Source: Xenopus tropicalis (taxonomy: Eukaryota > Chordata > Amphibia > Anura > Pipidae). From it: DNA of 64,000 bases. Of the stretch, positions 31,401 through 40,312 are shown in pieces. The stretch spans positions 6,541,345-6,605,344 of the forward strand of contig NC_030683.2 in the NCBI RefSeq assembly GCF_000004195.4, in the 5' to 3' direction. The notes under the pieces are model-generated. The model ran no database searches, was not told the origin of the DNA, and saw only the letters and a list, made by a program, of their open reading frames with translations. Position numbers and translations under genes: made by a program. Position 1 is the first letter of the stretch. Every line of letters starts with the position of its first letter.

Positions 31401-33795
31401 CTGGGTCCTACAGGAAGAAATGGATTTCTGCTGGAAGGGTATTAGGGGAATTATAATACAATGCAGTTGCCCTGCACTGGAACAATGTGCATGTTCTCTA
31501 CTACTAACTATAGTTTATATTATGTAGCCATAACCACTTTGCTCACCGTTTTCGGCAGACCGGCGTCCATTAGCGCAATGGTGATGTAAGCAGAGAGTGA
31601 TATTTCATCATCTTCCACTCCCCCCTATAAGACAAAAAGTAGTTGAGCCCATACATTGAATGTTTATGTTCTTCATACGTTGGGCCTGCTGGGTAATGAC
31701 TACTAAAGTTAATGAGCAGTAGCCATGTTTACTGGCCAGGAGGTACCTTCATAGCATTGTTGAAGAGTTTCCCCACACTCTGGAAGCAGCCGTTCCTTTT
31801 GCGATGATCTTTAAGCCAAGTGAGAGATTGGCTTAGTTGGTCTCCATCTATGAAGATGTAGGGATGAGCCTTGCTGAAGGACTTCACTACAAACGCAGTC
31901 AGCCTACGTGGGGAGTAGGGAACACCGGGAAGGGAAAATTGTCAGGATTATGTCTCTGCCACAAGTAGGGTCGGCAGCAGCCCCAGCCCATTAGAGAGAA
32001 TGGGGACCATAGATACCCCATCAAAGAGATCAATATGGAAACTTTCCACCAAAGTTTATGATTCATAATGAAAGATTCCTCTTACACATCACCTTAAAAG
32101 TCTCTACTTGCACCTCTGTGGGTGTCGCCATTAATATTATTGATAAATTATTGATAATTGACTGCTTTCAGGTCTGTCTATACTTTGGGGCATATAATAA
32201 TTGCATGGACATCATTATGCTTGGGAAACCAACCAACCAATCATCCAACTAATCAACCAACCAACCAAACCAACCATCCAACCAACCATTCAAACAACCA
32301 TCCATCCAACCAATCAAGCAACCAACCATCCATCCAACCAACCAAGCAACCAACCATCCATCCAACCAACTAACCAACCAATCATTCAACCAACCATCCA
32401 ACCAACTATCCATCCATTCATCTATCCATTCATCCAACCAACTATCCATCCAAGCAACCAACCATCCATTCAACCAACCATCCATTCAACCAACCATCCA
32501 ACCTACCATCCATGCAACCATCCATCCAACCAACAATCCAACCAACCATCCAACCAGGAACTGAATGTAAGCACAAACTCATGCAAGCAGGTGTGATGGA
32601 GCACCCCCACCTTTCTTGTGAACCCCCTGCACATAAAATCCCCCATAGCCCCAATGTATATGTCAGAAATGGCTTTGCATCACCATGCCCTGGGCTGATT
32701 GGGTTTCAGTGGCCCCAGAGATCCTCTATAAGGAATGGAACTGTAGTAAGAACTTTTTTATGGAGGCCTTAAATATCCCATGGAAGCCTCCAGTTAAATG
32801 GGTGGTTCAGCTTTAAGTTAACTTTATAGAAAGGCCAATTCTAAGCAACTTTTCAATTGGTCTTTGTCATTTGTTTTTTTTATAGTTTTTGATCTATTTG
32901 CCTTCTTCTTCTGACTCTTTGCAGCTTTCAAATGGGGGTCACTGACCCCAGCAGCCAAAACCCTATTGCTCTGTGAGGTTCCAGTTTTATTGTTATTGTT
33001 ACTTTATATCACTTATCCTTCTATTCAGCCCCTCCCCTATTCATATCTCAGACTTTCATTTTAACCACATCCTGGTTGCTATGGTGATATGGGTCCTAGC
33101 AACCAGATAGCTGCAGAAAAAAAAACCTAACATAATTAAAAAATGACAAATAGTAAAAAAATGAAGGCCAATTGCAAATTGTCTCAGGATATTACTCTCT
33201 ACATCATACTAAATGTTAACTCAAAGGTGAACAGCCCATTTAAATAGACAACTTGATCTGTGGATCGACATCATTCACTATATAGTGTATATCGCTATAA
33301 ATACCATGTGATCCCTCAGCAATAAATCCGACCCCTCGCTAATAAATCTAATGACTCACCATGCGTTTGCCTGTGGGACCCATGCCCTAAATGCGCTGTA
33401 GGACCCGTCATAACGTCTGTATGTGAGTTGCCGTTGGTACCCTGAGTGAGACATCACAGCTCATATGGCCACATTGTATGTACTATTGCGCCAGGTAAAG
33501 AGGGAGAAACAAACTGCGCAATAATAAATGTACCATTTGCCTATTTTGTGCCTGGGGGTAAGGGTTCCGCCACACACGGGGAAATAACAGAAACAAACAA
33601 GAGATCCAGATCCCTCACCGCTTTCAAGGAACCGTTTGGCTTTGCTCTGGATCTCAGGAGTCAGTTGGAGAGTCTTTGTCAGATACTGAAGAATGAAGAT
33701 ATTGGGGGCAAAGAGAACCATGTTCTGCTCCCCACATCCATATGGCATGGCCAGGAGCCGGTCCAGGTTCTGCATGGCTGTTCCCATCAGGTCTC
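22430..33795 (-). CDS. Alpha-2-macroglobulin-family gene, 3' part (13 exons)
   Basis: This encodes the thioester domain and receptor-binding domain of a secreted thioester protein of the A2M group, which traps proteases after bait cleavage. The exons in coding order are 33795-33619, 33441-33360, 31903-31747, 31624-31547, 31407-31245, 30695-30487, 28074-27859, 27784-27660, 27254-27164, 25814-25743, 25619-25517, 24058-24017 and 22684-22623, about 525 residues. Every intron is GT-AG, phases agree throughout and there is no internal stop, so this looks like a working gene. GCGEQNM forms the thioester; the later NGCF has the Asn typical of A2M-like rather than C3-like members. Cys in QPQQCPQ (27.7 kb) probably pairs with Cys in NSPCSS (24.0 kb), as in A2M. 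Which paralogue (A2M, A2ML1, ovostatin, PZP-like) cannot be decided without a tree. Introns are full of repeats. No upstream exons were recognised. Confidence 0.93.
22450..22455 (-). terminator. Poly(A) signal AATAAA, candidate
   Basis: Minus-strand AATAAA about 170 nt past the predicted stop codon of the A2M-like gene. Another AATAAA at 22572-22577 is only 46 nt past the stop. I cannot tell which is used. Confidence 0.4.
22623..22684 (-). CDS. A2M-like terminal exon, coding part
   Basis: Acceptor TTTCCTAG after a pyrimidine-rich tract. With the G left by the 42-bp exon it reads [20 protein letters not shown] and then TAA. The tail after PCS is variable in the family, so similarity cannot confirm it; phase, acceptor and poly(A) signals are the support. 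AATAAA on the minus strand lies at 22572-22577 and at 22450-22455, either of which could end the 3' untranslated region. Confidence 0.6.
24017..24058 (-). CDS. A2M-like exon, 42 bp, C-terminal Cys
   Basis: Acceptor CTTCCAG, donor GTAAGA. After a split Val codon it encodes [13 protein letters not shown]. The pattern (A-EY-(A/S)PCS) is the conserved C terminus of A2M proteins. Length, phase and content match the penultimate exon of the family. Confidence 0.9.
24161..24812. mobile_element. TATAAGCCGAG element, copy 2 (intronic)
   Basis: TATAAGCCGAG-type motifs occur at both ends (24174-24205 and 24735-24755) and internally (24240). The block 24723-24812 is the inverted counterpart of 5531-5615, including the hairpin around CAGCACATTTTGAGTGCTG. 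It lies in the intron between the 103-bp and 42-bp exons. No coding capacity. Confidence 0.6.
24830..25130. repeat. Dispersed repeat copy in intron (pair with 30080)
   Basis: CTTGAAAACTTATGGACGAG, GAGTTTTCATGTGAGATACA and GAATTGCATCTGGCTCTATG align in order with 30080-30330. The unit is probably a MITE, but no ends or duplications were resolved. The 119-aa plus-strand ORF in it is not a gene. Confidence 0.6.
25517..25619 (-). CDS. A2M-like exon, 103 bp
   Basis: Acceptor CTCCTAG, donor GTAAGG. It encodes [20 protein letters not shown] and [24 protein letters not shown] is a signature of the receptor-binding domain. Confidence 0.95.
25743..25814 (-). CDS. A2M-like exon, 72 bp
   Basis: Acceptor TCCCAG, donor GTGGGT, phase 0 at both ends. 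It encodes [20 protein letters not shown] and YLSE. The first half is poorly conserved; the second fits the family strand before the next exon. Confidence 0.88.
25981..26835. repeat. 71-bp intronic minisatellite, 12 copies
   Basis: The unit ATAATATATAGTGAATAAAG with TGCCCCCTATTGTAACATAT and a GGAGTTCCTT end repeats every 71 bp (25981, 26052, 26123 and so on). Variants such as AAGTCACAGAGG replace AAGCCCCCGAGG in some copies. It lies in the intron between the 91-bp and 72-bp A2M exons. Confidence 0.93.
27164..27254 (-). CDS. A2M-like exon, 91 bp
   Basis: Acceptor TTGCAG, donor GTGAGT. It encodes [20 protein letters not shown] and [25 protein letters not shown] is a conserved receptor-binding-domain block. 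Confidence 0.95.
27470..27556. repeat. Inverted repeat hairpin, MITE-like
   Basis: CCCATAGCAACCAATCAG (27473-27490) pairs with its complement near 27533-27549 (ATTGGTTGCTATGGG) across about 45 bp. Half-sites of the same motif also occur at 23551 and 25226. It is intronic. Confidence 0.6.
27660..27784 (-). CDS. A2M-like exon: start of receptor-binding domain
   Basis: Acceptor CCACAG, donor GTGAGT. It encodes [20 protein letters not shown], then [20 protein letters not shown]. The Cys is the expected partner of the C-terminal Cys. The last codon is split (CA then A). Confidence 0.93.
27859..28074 (-). CDS. A2M-like exon, 216 bp
   Basis: Acceptor TCACAG, donor GTGAGG, phase 0 at both ends. It encodes [17 protein letters not shown], then [20 protein letters not shown] and GSGCVYVQ. 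It closes the thioester domain and returns to the CUB part before the receptor-binding domain. Confidence 0.95.
28470..30066. repeat. 30-bp intronic minisatellite, about 53 copies
   Basis: The unit TCCATCAGTGCCACCTTCAG plus TACGTCCCAC repeats with a 30-bp period. Early copies (28540-29000) include 29-bp variants and one partial unit; later ones are regular. The unit is divisible by three, which explains ORFs of 351-564 aa on both strands; none is a gene. It lies between the 209-bp and 216-bp exons. Confidence 0.95.
30080..30330. repeat. Dispersed repeat copy in intron (pair with 24830)
   Basis: CATGAAAACTTATGGGTGAG, GAGTTCTCATGGGATAAACA and GATTGCATCTGGCTCTATGG match the copy at 24830-25130 in the same orientation. 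Confidence 0.6.
30487..30695 (-). CDS. A2M-like exon, 209 bp
   Basis: Acceptor TCCTTAG, donor GTAACT. After a split Asp it reads [10 protein letters not shown], then [17 protein letters not shown] and [28 protein letters not shown] and QQNP-GGFSSTQ are signature blocks. The intron 3' of it holds the 30-bp minisatellite. Confidence 0.95.
31245..31407 (-). CDS. A2M-like exon, 163 bp
   Basis: Acceptor CTGTAG, donor GTACGG. It encodes [33 protein letters not shown] and a charged helix ending EEKAVRK. The Y-T-ALLAY-F-L helix is typical of the family. Confidence 0.94.
31547..31624 (-). CDS. A2M-like exon, 78 bp
   Basis: Acceptor TTATAG, donor GTGAGC. It encodes [20 protein letters not shown] then AGLPKT, both ends in phase 0. 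The GGVED-E-SLSAYI block is diagnostic of the thioester domain. Confidence 0.94.
31747..31903 (-). CDS. A2M-like exon: thioester-domain helices, NGCF
   Basis: 157 bp, donor GTACCT, phase 0 at its end. It encodes [20 protein letters not shown], then a segment ending [17 protein letters not shown]. The Asn in NGCF occupies the place of the catalytic His of complement C3, which places the gene on the A2M side. Confidence 0.94.
32225..32556. repeat. CCAA/CCAT tetranucleotide-derived repeat
   Basis: Runs of CCAACCAACCATCCATCCAA and variants fill about 330 bp between the 82-bp and 157-bp A2M exons. The 131-aa plus-strand ORF and the Trp-rich minus-strand ORFs are low-complexity readings. Confidence 0.93.
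32794..33243. mobile_element. T2/Kolobok-like MITE, complete, intronic
   Basis: TTAA at 32794-32797 and 33240-33243 flanks inverted ends TTAAATGGGTGGTTCAG and, on the other strand, TTAAATGGGCTGTTCACC. The body is the reverse of the copy at 1748-2166 (ends on CAGTTTTATTGTTATTGTTA, AACCAGATAGC). It is the best-preserved of the four copies. Confidence 0.75.
33360..33441 (-). CDS. A2M-like exon, 82 bp
   Basis: Acceptor CACTCAG, donor GTGAGT. After the split Gly it reads [17 protein letters not shown] and ends ANAW with Trp split across the junction. It matches the family block YQRQL-Y-DGSYS-F ... NTW. Without this exon the neighbouring exons would be out of frame, so it is needed. The AWVPQANA part is less conserved than usual. 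Confidence 0.9.
33619..33795 (-). CDS. A2M-like exon: thioester motif
   Basis: 177 bp, acceptor CCTACAG, donor GTGAGG. It encodes [20 protein letters not shown] followed by CGEQNM (thioester Cys codon at 33734-33736, Gln codon at 33725-33727) and ends LESG with the Gly codon split. The Cys-Gln pair forms the internal thioester. This is the most conserved exon of the family. Confidence 0.96.
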
Positions 33796-33835
33796 CTGTA
33801 GGAAATAATGTAGAATGGAGCAGAGATGTGCAAAT

Positions 33836-34388
33836 AATAATAGTAAGTATAGGACAGTAAGTATATAGTAAGTATATCACAGTAAGTATATAGTAAGTAT
33901 ATCACAGTAAGTATATAGTAAGTATATCACAGTAAGTATATAGTAAGTATATCACAGTAAGTATATAGTAAGTATATCACAGTAAGTATATAGTAAGTAT
34001 ATCACAGTAAGTATATAGTAAGTATATCACAGTAAGTATATAGTAAGTATATCACAGTAAGTATATAGTAAGTATATCACAGTAAGTATATAGTAAGTAT
34101 ATCACAGTAAGTATATAGTAAGTATATCACAGTAAGTATATCACAGTAAGTATATAGTAAGTATATCACAGTAAGTATATAGTAAGTGTATCACAGTAAG
34201 TATATAGTAAGTATATCACAGTAAGTATATAGTAAGTATATCACAGTAAGTATATCACAGTAAGTATATAGTAAGTATATCACAGTAAGTATATAGTAAG
34301 TATATCACAGTAAGTATATAGTAAGTATATCACAGTAAGTATATAGTTAGTATATCACAGTAAGTATATAGTAAGTATATCACAGTAT
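33836..34388. repeat. 25-bp minisatellite, left block
   Basis: The unit ATCACAGTAAGTATATAGTA plus AGTAT repeats every 25 bp, about 22 copies, just upstream of the thioester exon. It resumes at 39887 on the far side of the CR1 element. Confidence 0.95.
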
Positions 34389-34393
34389 ACTAA

Positions 34394-35562
34394 CAGGCTT
34401 ACTAACAGGCTGGTGGCTGGTTGAATCAACTTGCTTTCATTTCAACTAAAAAGGGATAAGTATTCTTTACTAACTTTATCAAAACCATTGTGTTTTTTTA
34501 CTGTTGGGTTTTATTTATTTTTTTCATAAGTAATTGTTGTTTTTGGAGCTAATTTACAAAGTTTGTGGGATCCATAGGCTTACAGCAGGTTACATTCCCT
34601 TGTAATTACCCTCAGCTTGAGGAGGGTGGGGTTTGATTAGTTCACCTTTACAGACTGCATAAATAGAACCACAGGCAGTCCAGTGAGCTGCTTACTAACA
34701 GGCTGGTGGCTGGTTGAATCAACTTGCTTTCATTTCAACTAAAAAGGGATAAGTATTCTTTACTAACTTTATCAAAACCATTGTGTTTTTTTACTGTTGG
34801 GTTTTATTTATTTTTTTCATAAGTAATTGTTGTTTTTGGAGCTAATTTACAAAGTTTGTGGGATCCATAGGCTTACAGCAGGTTACATTCCCTTGTAATT
34901 ACCCTCAGCTTGAGGAGGGTGGGGTTTGATTAGTTCACCTTTACAGACTGCATAAATAGAACCACAGGCAGTCCAGTGAGCTGCTTACTAACAGGCTGGT
35001 GGCTGGTTGAATCAACTTGCTTTCATTTCAACTAAAAAGGGATAAGTATTCTTTACTAACTTTATCAAAACCATTGTGTTTTTTTACTGTTGGGTTTTAT
35101 TTATTTTTTTCATAAGTAATTGTTGTTTTTGGAGCTAATTTACAAAGTTTGTGGGATCCATAGGCTTACAGCAGGTTACATTCCCTTGTAATTACCCTCA
35201 GCTTGAGGAGGGTGGGGTTTGATTAGTTCACCTTTACAGACTGCATAAATAGAACCACAGGCAGTCCAGTGAGCTGCTTACTAACAGGCTGGTGGCTGGT
35301 TGAATCAACTTGCTTTCATTTCAACTAAAAAGGGATAAGTATTCTTTACTAACTTTATCAAAACCATTGTGTTTTTTTACTGTTGGGTTTTATTTATTTT
35401 TTTCATAAGTAATTGTTGTTTTTGGAGCTAATTTACAAAGTTTGTGGATCCATAGGCTTACAGCAGGTTACATTCCCTTGTAATTACCCTCAGCTTGAGG
35501 AGGGTGGGGTTTGATTAGTTCACCTTTACAGACTGCATAAATAGAACCACAGGCACTCCAGT
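34394..35562 (+). repeat. Four 293-bp tandem units at the CR1 5' end
   Basis: ACTAACAGGCTGGTGGCTGG recurs at 34401, 34694, 34987 and 35280, an exact 293-bp period; the last unit is 1 bp shorter. Each unit holds GGAGGGTGGGGTTTGATTAG and then a TATA-like GCATAAATAG about 35 bp later. They are directly upstream of the ORF1 leader and resemble the promoter monomers of mouse L1, which I infer as their role. Confidence 0.85.
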
Positions 35563-35738
35563 GGAGCTTGCTCTGGTGGTAGGTGCTCTGTAAGTGTTTG
35601 CTCTTTAAGTGGGACTCTGTAAGTGGAGTTATAAACTCAGGGAGTTAAACACTAAGGGAGTTAAAAACAAGGTAAAACAAGGTATTTACTACAAGTCCTT
35701 TCACCTATTTTTGTTTAACTGTTCTTGTAACTGGGAGA

Positions 35739-36725
35739 ATGAGTGGTAGCAACATTGAAGGTCTAACACAGTGCACAGCCTGCCACATGTATGCAGTTGT
35801 GGAACAACAGTTCCAAAGTGCATACCTCTGTTGTGGATGTGAGCGAATTGCCACTTTAGAGGCTCGCGTTAGAGTCCTAGAGGAACACGTCGCAACACTG
35901 CGTTCAATCAACAATCTTGAGAGGGGTCTCTTGTTAACTGAACAAGAACTAGTGGGGTCAGATAGTAGGGGGGGAGGGGAGCAGCAAAAGGATGATAGGG
36001 CAGTAAGCTGGGTGACAGTTAGAAAATCTAGTGTGGGGAAAAGGAAAAGGGAGGCTGCTCCAGGGTTTGCGCATCCCAACAGATTTGCCAGATTGTGTGA
36101 AGAAGATGGGAGTGTGAACTCTGGATTGGCGGTTCTAGGTGAGGCTGATCTCTCTAACAGCCGGGAGACCAGTTTCACTAGTAGTGGTGGGGAGGAGAGC
36201 AGAGCTAGGCCTAAACAGATGGTGGTTATAGGGGATTCGATCATTAGGAAAGTGGACAGGGTAATCTGTCAAGCGGATCGCTTCAACCGGACAGTTTGCT
36301 GTCTTCCTGGTGCCAGGGTTCGGCATGTGGTTGATCGGGTTGACACATTATTGGGAGGGGCTGGGCAAGACCCGGCTGTCTTGGTACATATCGGTACTAA
36401 CGACAAAATGAACGGTAGGTGGGGGACTTTAAAGAGTGAGTTCAGGGATCTAGGCTCTAAGATTAGGCAAAGGTCCTCCAATGTCATTTTTTCGGAAATT
36501 TTGCCGGTGCCGCGTGCAAGTTTAGGGAGACAGCGGGAGCTTAGGGAGCTAAATGCGTGGCTAAAGTCTTGGTGTAGGAAGGAAGGGTTTGGGTTCCTAG
36601 AGCACTGGGCTGACTTTTCCTTGGGGTACAATCTATACAGCCCTGACGGATTGCACCTCAATGGAAGGGGGTCTGCTGTGCTAGGGGAGAGAATGGTTAA
36701 GAGGTTGGAGGAGTGTTTAAACTAG
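35739..36725 (+). CDS. CR1 ORF1 protein with zinc-finger-like N terminus and SGNH esterase
   Basis: The frame is intact, 328 residues, with ATG in context GAGAATGAG. The N terminus has a Cys-rich segment (C12, C15, C31, C32, C34), a PHD/zinc-finger-like remnant, then a heptad-like stretch (IATLEARVRVLEEHVATLRS, residues 37-56). Residues about 160-310 are an SGNH hydrolase/esterase: VVIGDS with Ser167, IHIGTND with Asn221, and DGLHLN with Asp303 and His306. All four blocks carry the expected catalytic residues. Such esterases are known in ORF1 of CR1-type retrotransposons, where they may help membrane or lipid interaction. It overlaps ORF2 by a few bases. I would expect a folded, possibly active protein. 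Confidence 0.93.
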   Translation: MSGSNIEGLTQCTACHMYAVVEQQFQSAYLCCGCERIATLEARVRVLEEHVATLRSINNLERGLLLTEQELVGSDSRGGGEQQKDDRAVSWVTVRKSSVGKRKREAAPGFAHPNRFARLCEEDGSVNSGLAVLGEADLSNSRETSFTSSGGEESRARPKQMVVIGDSIIRKVDRVICQADRFNRTVCCLPGARVRHVVDRVDTLLGGAGQDPAVLVHIGTNDKMNGRWGTLKSEFRDLGSKIRQRSSNVIFSEILPVPRASLGRQRELRELNAWLKSWCRKEGFGFLEHWADFSLGYNLYSPDGLHLNGRGSAVLGERMVKRLEECLN

Positions 36726-39700
36726 ACAAGGGGGGGGTGGGTGAGCTAGAATTCCATGGGAAAATTAGTGTAGACGGGGTAGGGGGACTAGCAAAGGATT
36801 GTGGGGGAGGAGTGAGGGGGGCATATAGTTTATCAGATAAGGAGCTTCCGTTACAAGGAAAGCAGTCTCATAATTGCCTTAGCTCTAATTCTCCCTTAGC
36901 TAATGTAAACATCAGAGGGAGAAGTAATAATCTCCGCTGCATGCTGGCTAATGCGCGTAGCTTGTCGGGTAAATTAGGGGAGCTGCAAGCTATTGCATGT
37001 ATTGAAAATTATGATTTAATAGGTATCACTGAGACCTGGTGGGATGATAAATGCGACTGGGCTGTGAATTTAAATGGGTATACACTTTTTAGGAGGGACA
37101 GAGAGATTAAAAAGGGTGGAGGGGTTTGTCTTTACGTAAAGTCAGACTTAAAGCCATGTAATAAAGACATTACCAATGAAAACGTCGAATCTCTTTGGGT
37201 AGAAATTTCAGTAGGGCTGAAGGTCACAAAGAAAATGATCATTGGTGTATGTTATAAACCACCCCGTATAGATGAGGGGGATGAGGCCCAGCTATTGTTG
37301 CAAATGGAGGAGGCTTCAAAACTGGGTCAAGTTGTTGTTATGGGGGACTTTAATTATCCGGACATTGACTGGAGTAATGGGGTGGCTAAGTCAGAAAAAG
37401 CTAGTAGGTTTGTAAATATGCTAAATGACAACTTTTTATTTCAGGCAGTTCAAGAACCCACTAGGAATGACGCTATTTTGGACCTGGTGATTTCTAATAA
37501 TAATGAACTTATCTCTAACATTTGTGTGGGTGAGCATTTGGGGAACAGTGATCACAACATGGTCTCCTTTGAGATAATGCTGCAGAGACAGCGCTATAAG
37601 GGAGTAACTAAAACACTCAATTTTAGACGTGCAGACTTTGCCAGTATAAGGGCATCTCTGCAATGTGTCAACTGGGAAAGGCTTTTCATGGGGTTAGACA
37701 CAGAAGGAAAATGGAACATCTTTAAAACATTGCTTTGTAGGTATACGCAACAGTATATCCCCCTAGTAAGCAAGGAGAGGCATCGCAAAGCAAAACCTTT
37801 ATGGCTGAATAAAAGTGTTATTGTCGAGGTTGGTAAGAAAAAACGTGCTTTTAGGGCATTCAAGTTAGCTGGGACAGCAGAAACTTTCATCAGGTACAAG
37901 GAAGCAAATAAAGCATGCAAAAAAGCTATCAGGCAAGCTAAAATAGAGATGGAAAGGGATATTGCTGCTAGGAGTAAAAAGAATCCAAAATTATTTTTTA
38001 ATTATGTGAATAGTAAAAAAATGAAGCAAGAAGGGGTGGGAACTTTATTATCACGGGGGGGTACGTTGGTTGATGAAAACGGGGAAAAAGCTGAAATTTT
38101 GAACTCTTATTTTTCATCTGTCTATACATCTGAGGAGCCAGATAATGAAGGCTTCCCTTGTAATATGCCCAGTTCTAGTAATTTAGCTACTGACGCATGG
38201 GTCACTCGGGAGGAAATTCAAAAGAGACTTGAACATGTAAAGGTAAACAAAGGTCCAGGGCCGGATGGGATTCATCCCAGGGTATTAAATGAGCTGAGCG
38301 CTGTGATTGCCAAACCTCTTCACTTAATTTTTCAGGATTCATTGAGGTCTGGCATGGTGCCAAGAGACTGGCGGATTGCTAATGTGGTGCCGTTATTTAA
38401 AAAGGGATCCCGTTCTCAGCCTGAAAACTATAGGCCTGTTAGTCTGACATCAGTAGTAGGAAAACTTTTGGAAGGGGTAATAAGGGATAGGGTACTTGAA
38501 TACATTGCAGTTCACAATACTATTAGTTTGTGCCAGCATGGTTTTATGCGTAACAGATCTTGCCAGACTAATTTAGTTGCCTTTTATGAGGAGGTGAGTA
38601 GGAACCTTGATGCTGGAATGGCAGTTGATGTCATCTACTTGGACTTTGCTAAAGCGTTTGATACAGTACCTCACAGAAGGTTAATGATCAAATTAAGGAA
38701 TATTGGCCTAGAACATAATATTTGTAATTGGATAGAGAACTGGCTGAAGGATAGAGTACAAAGAGTGGTTGTAAATGGAACATTTTCTAATTGGACCAGT
38801 GTGGTTAGTGGAGTACCGCAGGGGTCAGTCCTTGGGCCTTTGCTGTTTAACTTGTTTATTAATGACCTGGAGGTGGGCATAGACAGTATTGTTTCTATTT
38901 TTGCTGATGACACAAAATTGTGCAAAACTATAAGTTCCATGCAGGATGCTGCCGCTTTGCAGAGCGATTTGACAAAATTAGATAACTGGGCAGCAAACTG
39001 GAAAATGAGGTTCAATGTTGATAAGTGCAAAGTTATGCACTTTGGTAGAAATAATATAAACGCAAACTATCTACTGAATGGTAGTGTGTTGGGGGTTTCC
39101 TTAATGGAGAAGGATCTAGGGGTTTTTGTTGATAACAAGTTGTCTAATTCCAGGCAGTGTCATTCTGTGGCTACTAAAGCAAATAAAGTGCTGTCTTGTA
39201 TAAAAAAGGGCATTGACTCAAGGGATGAGAACATAATTTTGCCCCTTTATAGGTCCCTGGTAAGGCCTCACCTTGAGTAATGCAGTGCAGTTTTGGGCTC
39301 CAGTCCTTAAGAAGGATATTAATGAGCTGGAGAGAGTGCAGAGACGTGCAACTAAACTGGTTAAGGGGATGGAAGATTTAAACTATGAGGTTAGACTGTC
39401 GAGGTTGGGGTTGTTTTCTCTGGAAAAGAGGCGCTTGCGAGGGGACATGATTACTCTGTACAAGTACATTAGAGGGGATTATAGGCAGTTGGGGGATGTT
39501 CTTTTTTCCCATAAAAACAATCAACGCACCAGAGGTCACCCCTTTAGATTAGAGGAACGGAGCTTCCATTTGAAGCAGCGTAGGTGGTTTTTCACGGTGA
39601 GGGCAGTGAGGTTATGGAATGCCCTTCCTAGTGATGTGGTAATGGCAGATTCTGTTAATGCCTTTAAGAGGGGCCTGGATGAGTTCTTGATCAATCAGAA

Positions 39701-39737
39701 TATCCAAGGCTATTGTGATACTAATATCTACAGTTAG
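36713..39737 (+). CDS. CR1 ORF2: endonuclease and reverse transcriptase, one frameshift
   Basis: An 855-residue open frame (to 39280) continues after a one-base insertion (TAAT at about 39277-39280, which makes a stop) for a further 150 residues to 39737. The AP-type endonuclease spans about residues 73-290: ITETWW with Glu107, MGDFNYP with Asp212 and Asn214, and SDHN with the catalytic His about residue 281. The RT follows (about 490-770): [38 protein letters not shown] at 730-733. The frame opens before any ATG (the first is residue 77, inside the endonuclease), so translation probably depends on ORF1 overlap or reinitiation. The frameshift removes the C-terminal domain, so this copy is probably defective in full function. 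Confidence 0.93.
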
Positions 39738-39886
39738 TACTAGTGGTTGTATTTATAGTTTATGTATGTGAGTATAGATTGGTAGGTGTGGGTTAGGTGT
39801 GCTGGGTTTACTTGGATGGGTTGAACTTGATGGACACAGGTCTTTTTTCAACCCTATGTAACTATGTAACTATGTAACTATGTAAC

Positions 39887-40040
39887 AGTAAGTATATAGT
39901 TAGTATATCACAGTAAGTATATAGTTAGTATATCACAGTAAGTATATAGTAAGTATATAGTAAGTATATAGTTAGTATATCAAAGTAAGTATATAGTAAG
40001 TATATAGTAAGTATATAGTAAGTGTATCACAGTAAGTACA
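39887..40040. repeat. 25-bp minisatellite, right block
   Basis: AGTAAGTATATAGTTAGTAT and ATCACAGTAAGTATATAGTA continue the array of 33836-34388 directly after the CR1 3' tail. Units here are more irregular. From 40041 to 40312 I see no gene or repeat. Confidence 0.9.
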
Positions 40041-40312
40041 GTATGGAGAAACAGAGTTGGCAGCTTGGCATCACTGGTGGGTAGAACTGGGGTAGTTCTT
40101 TCTGCAGTTCCAGGAAAGCAATCTTGTGTTACCCACTAATCCCTGTATCTGCCCCTCCAGTTCCTCCCTATCAGACACAGGCAAGTATAATTATGAGATT
40201 CAGTGCCAGTTCAGCTTGAGGCCCATACGGTTCTGTAGCACAGGCTCTGTACCCACCAACCCCTTGGTTTGCTCCCAGTATAATCGTTATTATCATTATT
40301 ATCATTAGCATT

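Larger units (their letters stand above)
34389..39886 (+). mobile_element. CR1-clade LINE copy 2, near full length
   Basis: Layout: four 293-bp tandem 5' units (34394-35562), a 5' leader, ORF1 (35739), ORF2 (36713-39737, one frameshift), a 3' tail TTGGATGGGTTGAACTTGAT and a TATGTAAC microsatellite (39852-39886). ORF1 with an esterase domain and this 3' tail are CR1-clade features. It lies inside the 25-bp minisatellite. The copy at 9977 is its close relative, so the family was recently active. Confidence 0.93.

Noticed and set aside
32201..32596. 131-aa plus-strand ORF of Asn/Gln/Pro/Ser repeats
   Set aside because: Translation of a CCAA/CCAT microsatellite; the reverse gives Trp/Asp/Gly repeats equally open.
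33446..33808. Plus-strand 120-aa ORF over the thioester exon
   Set aside because: Antisense shadow; the minus strand carries the A2M exon with proper splice sites.
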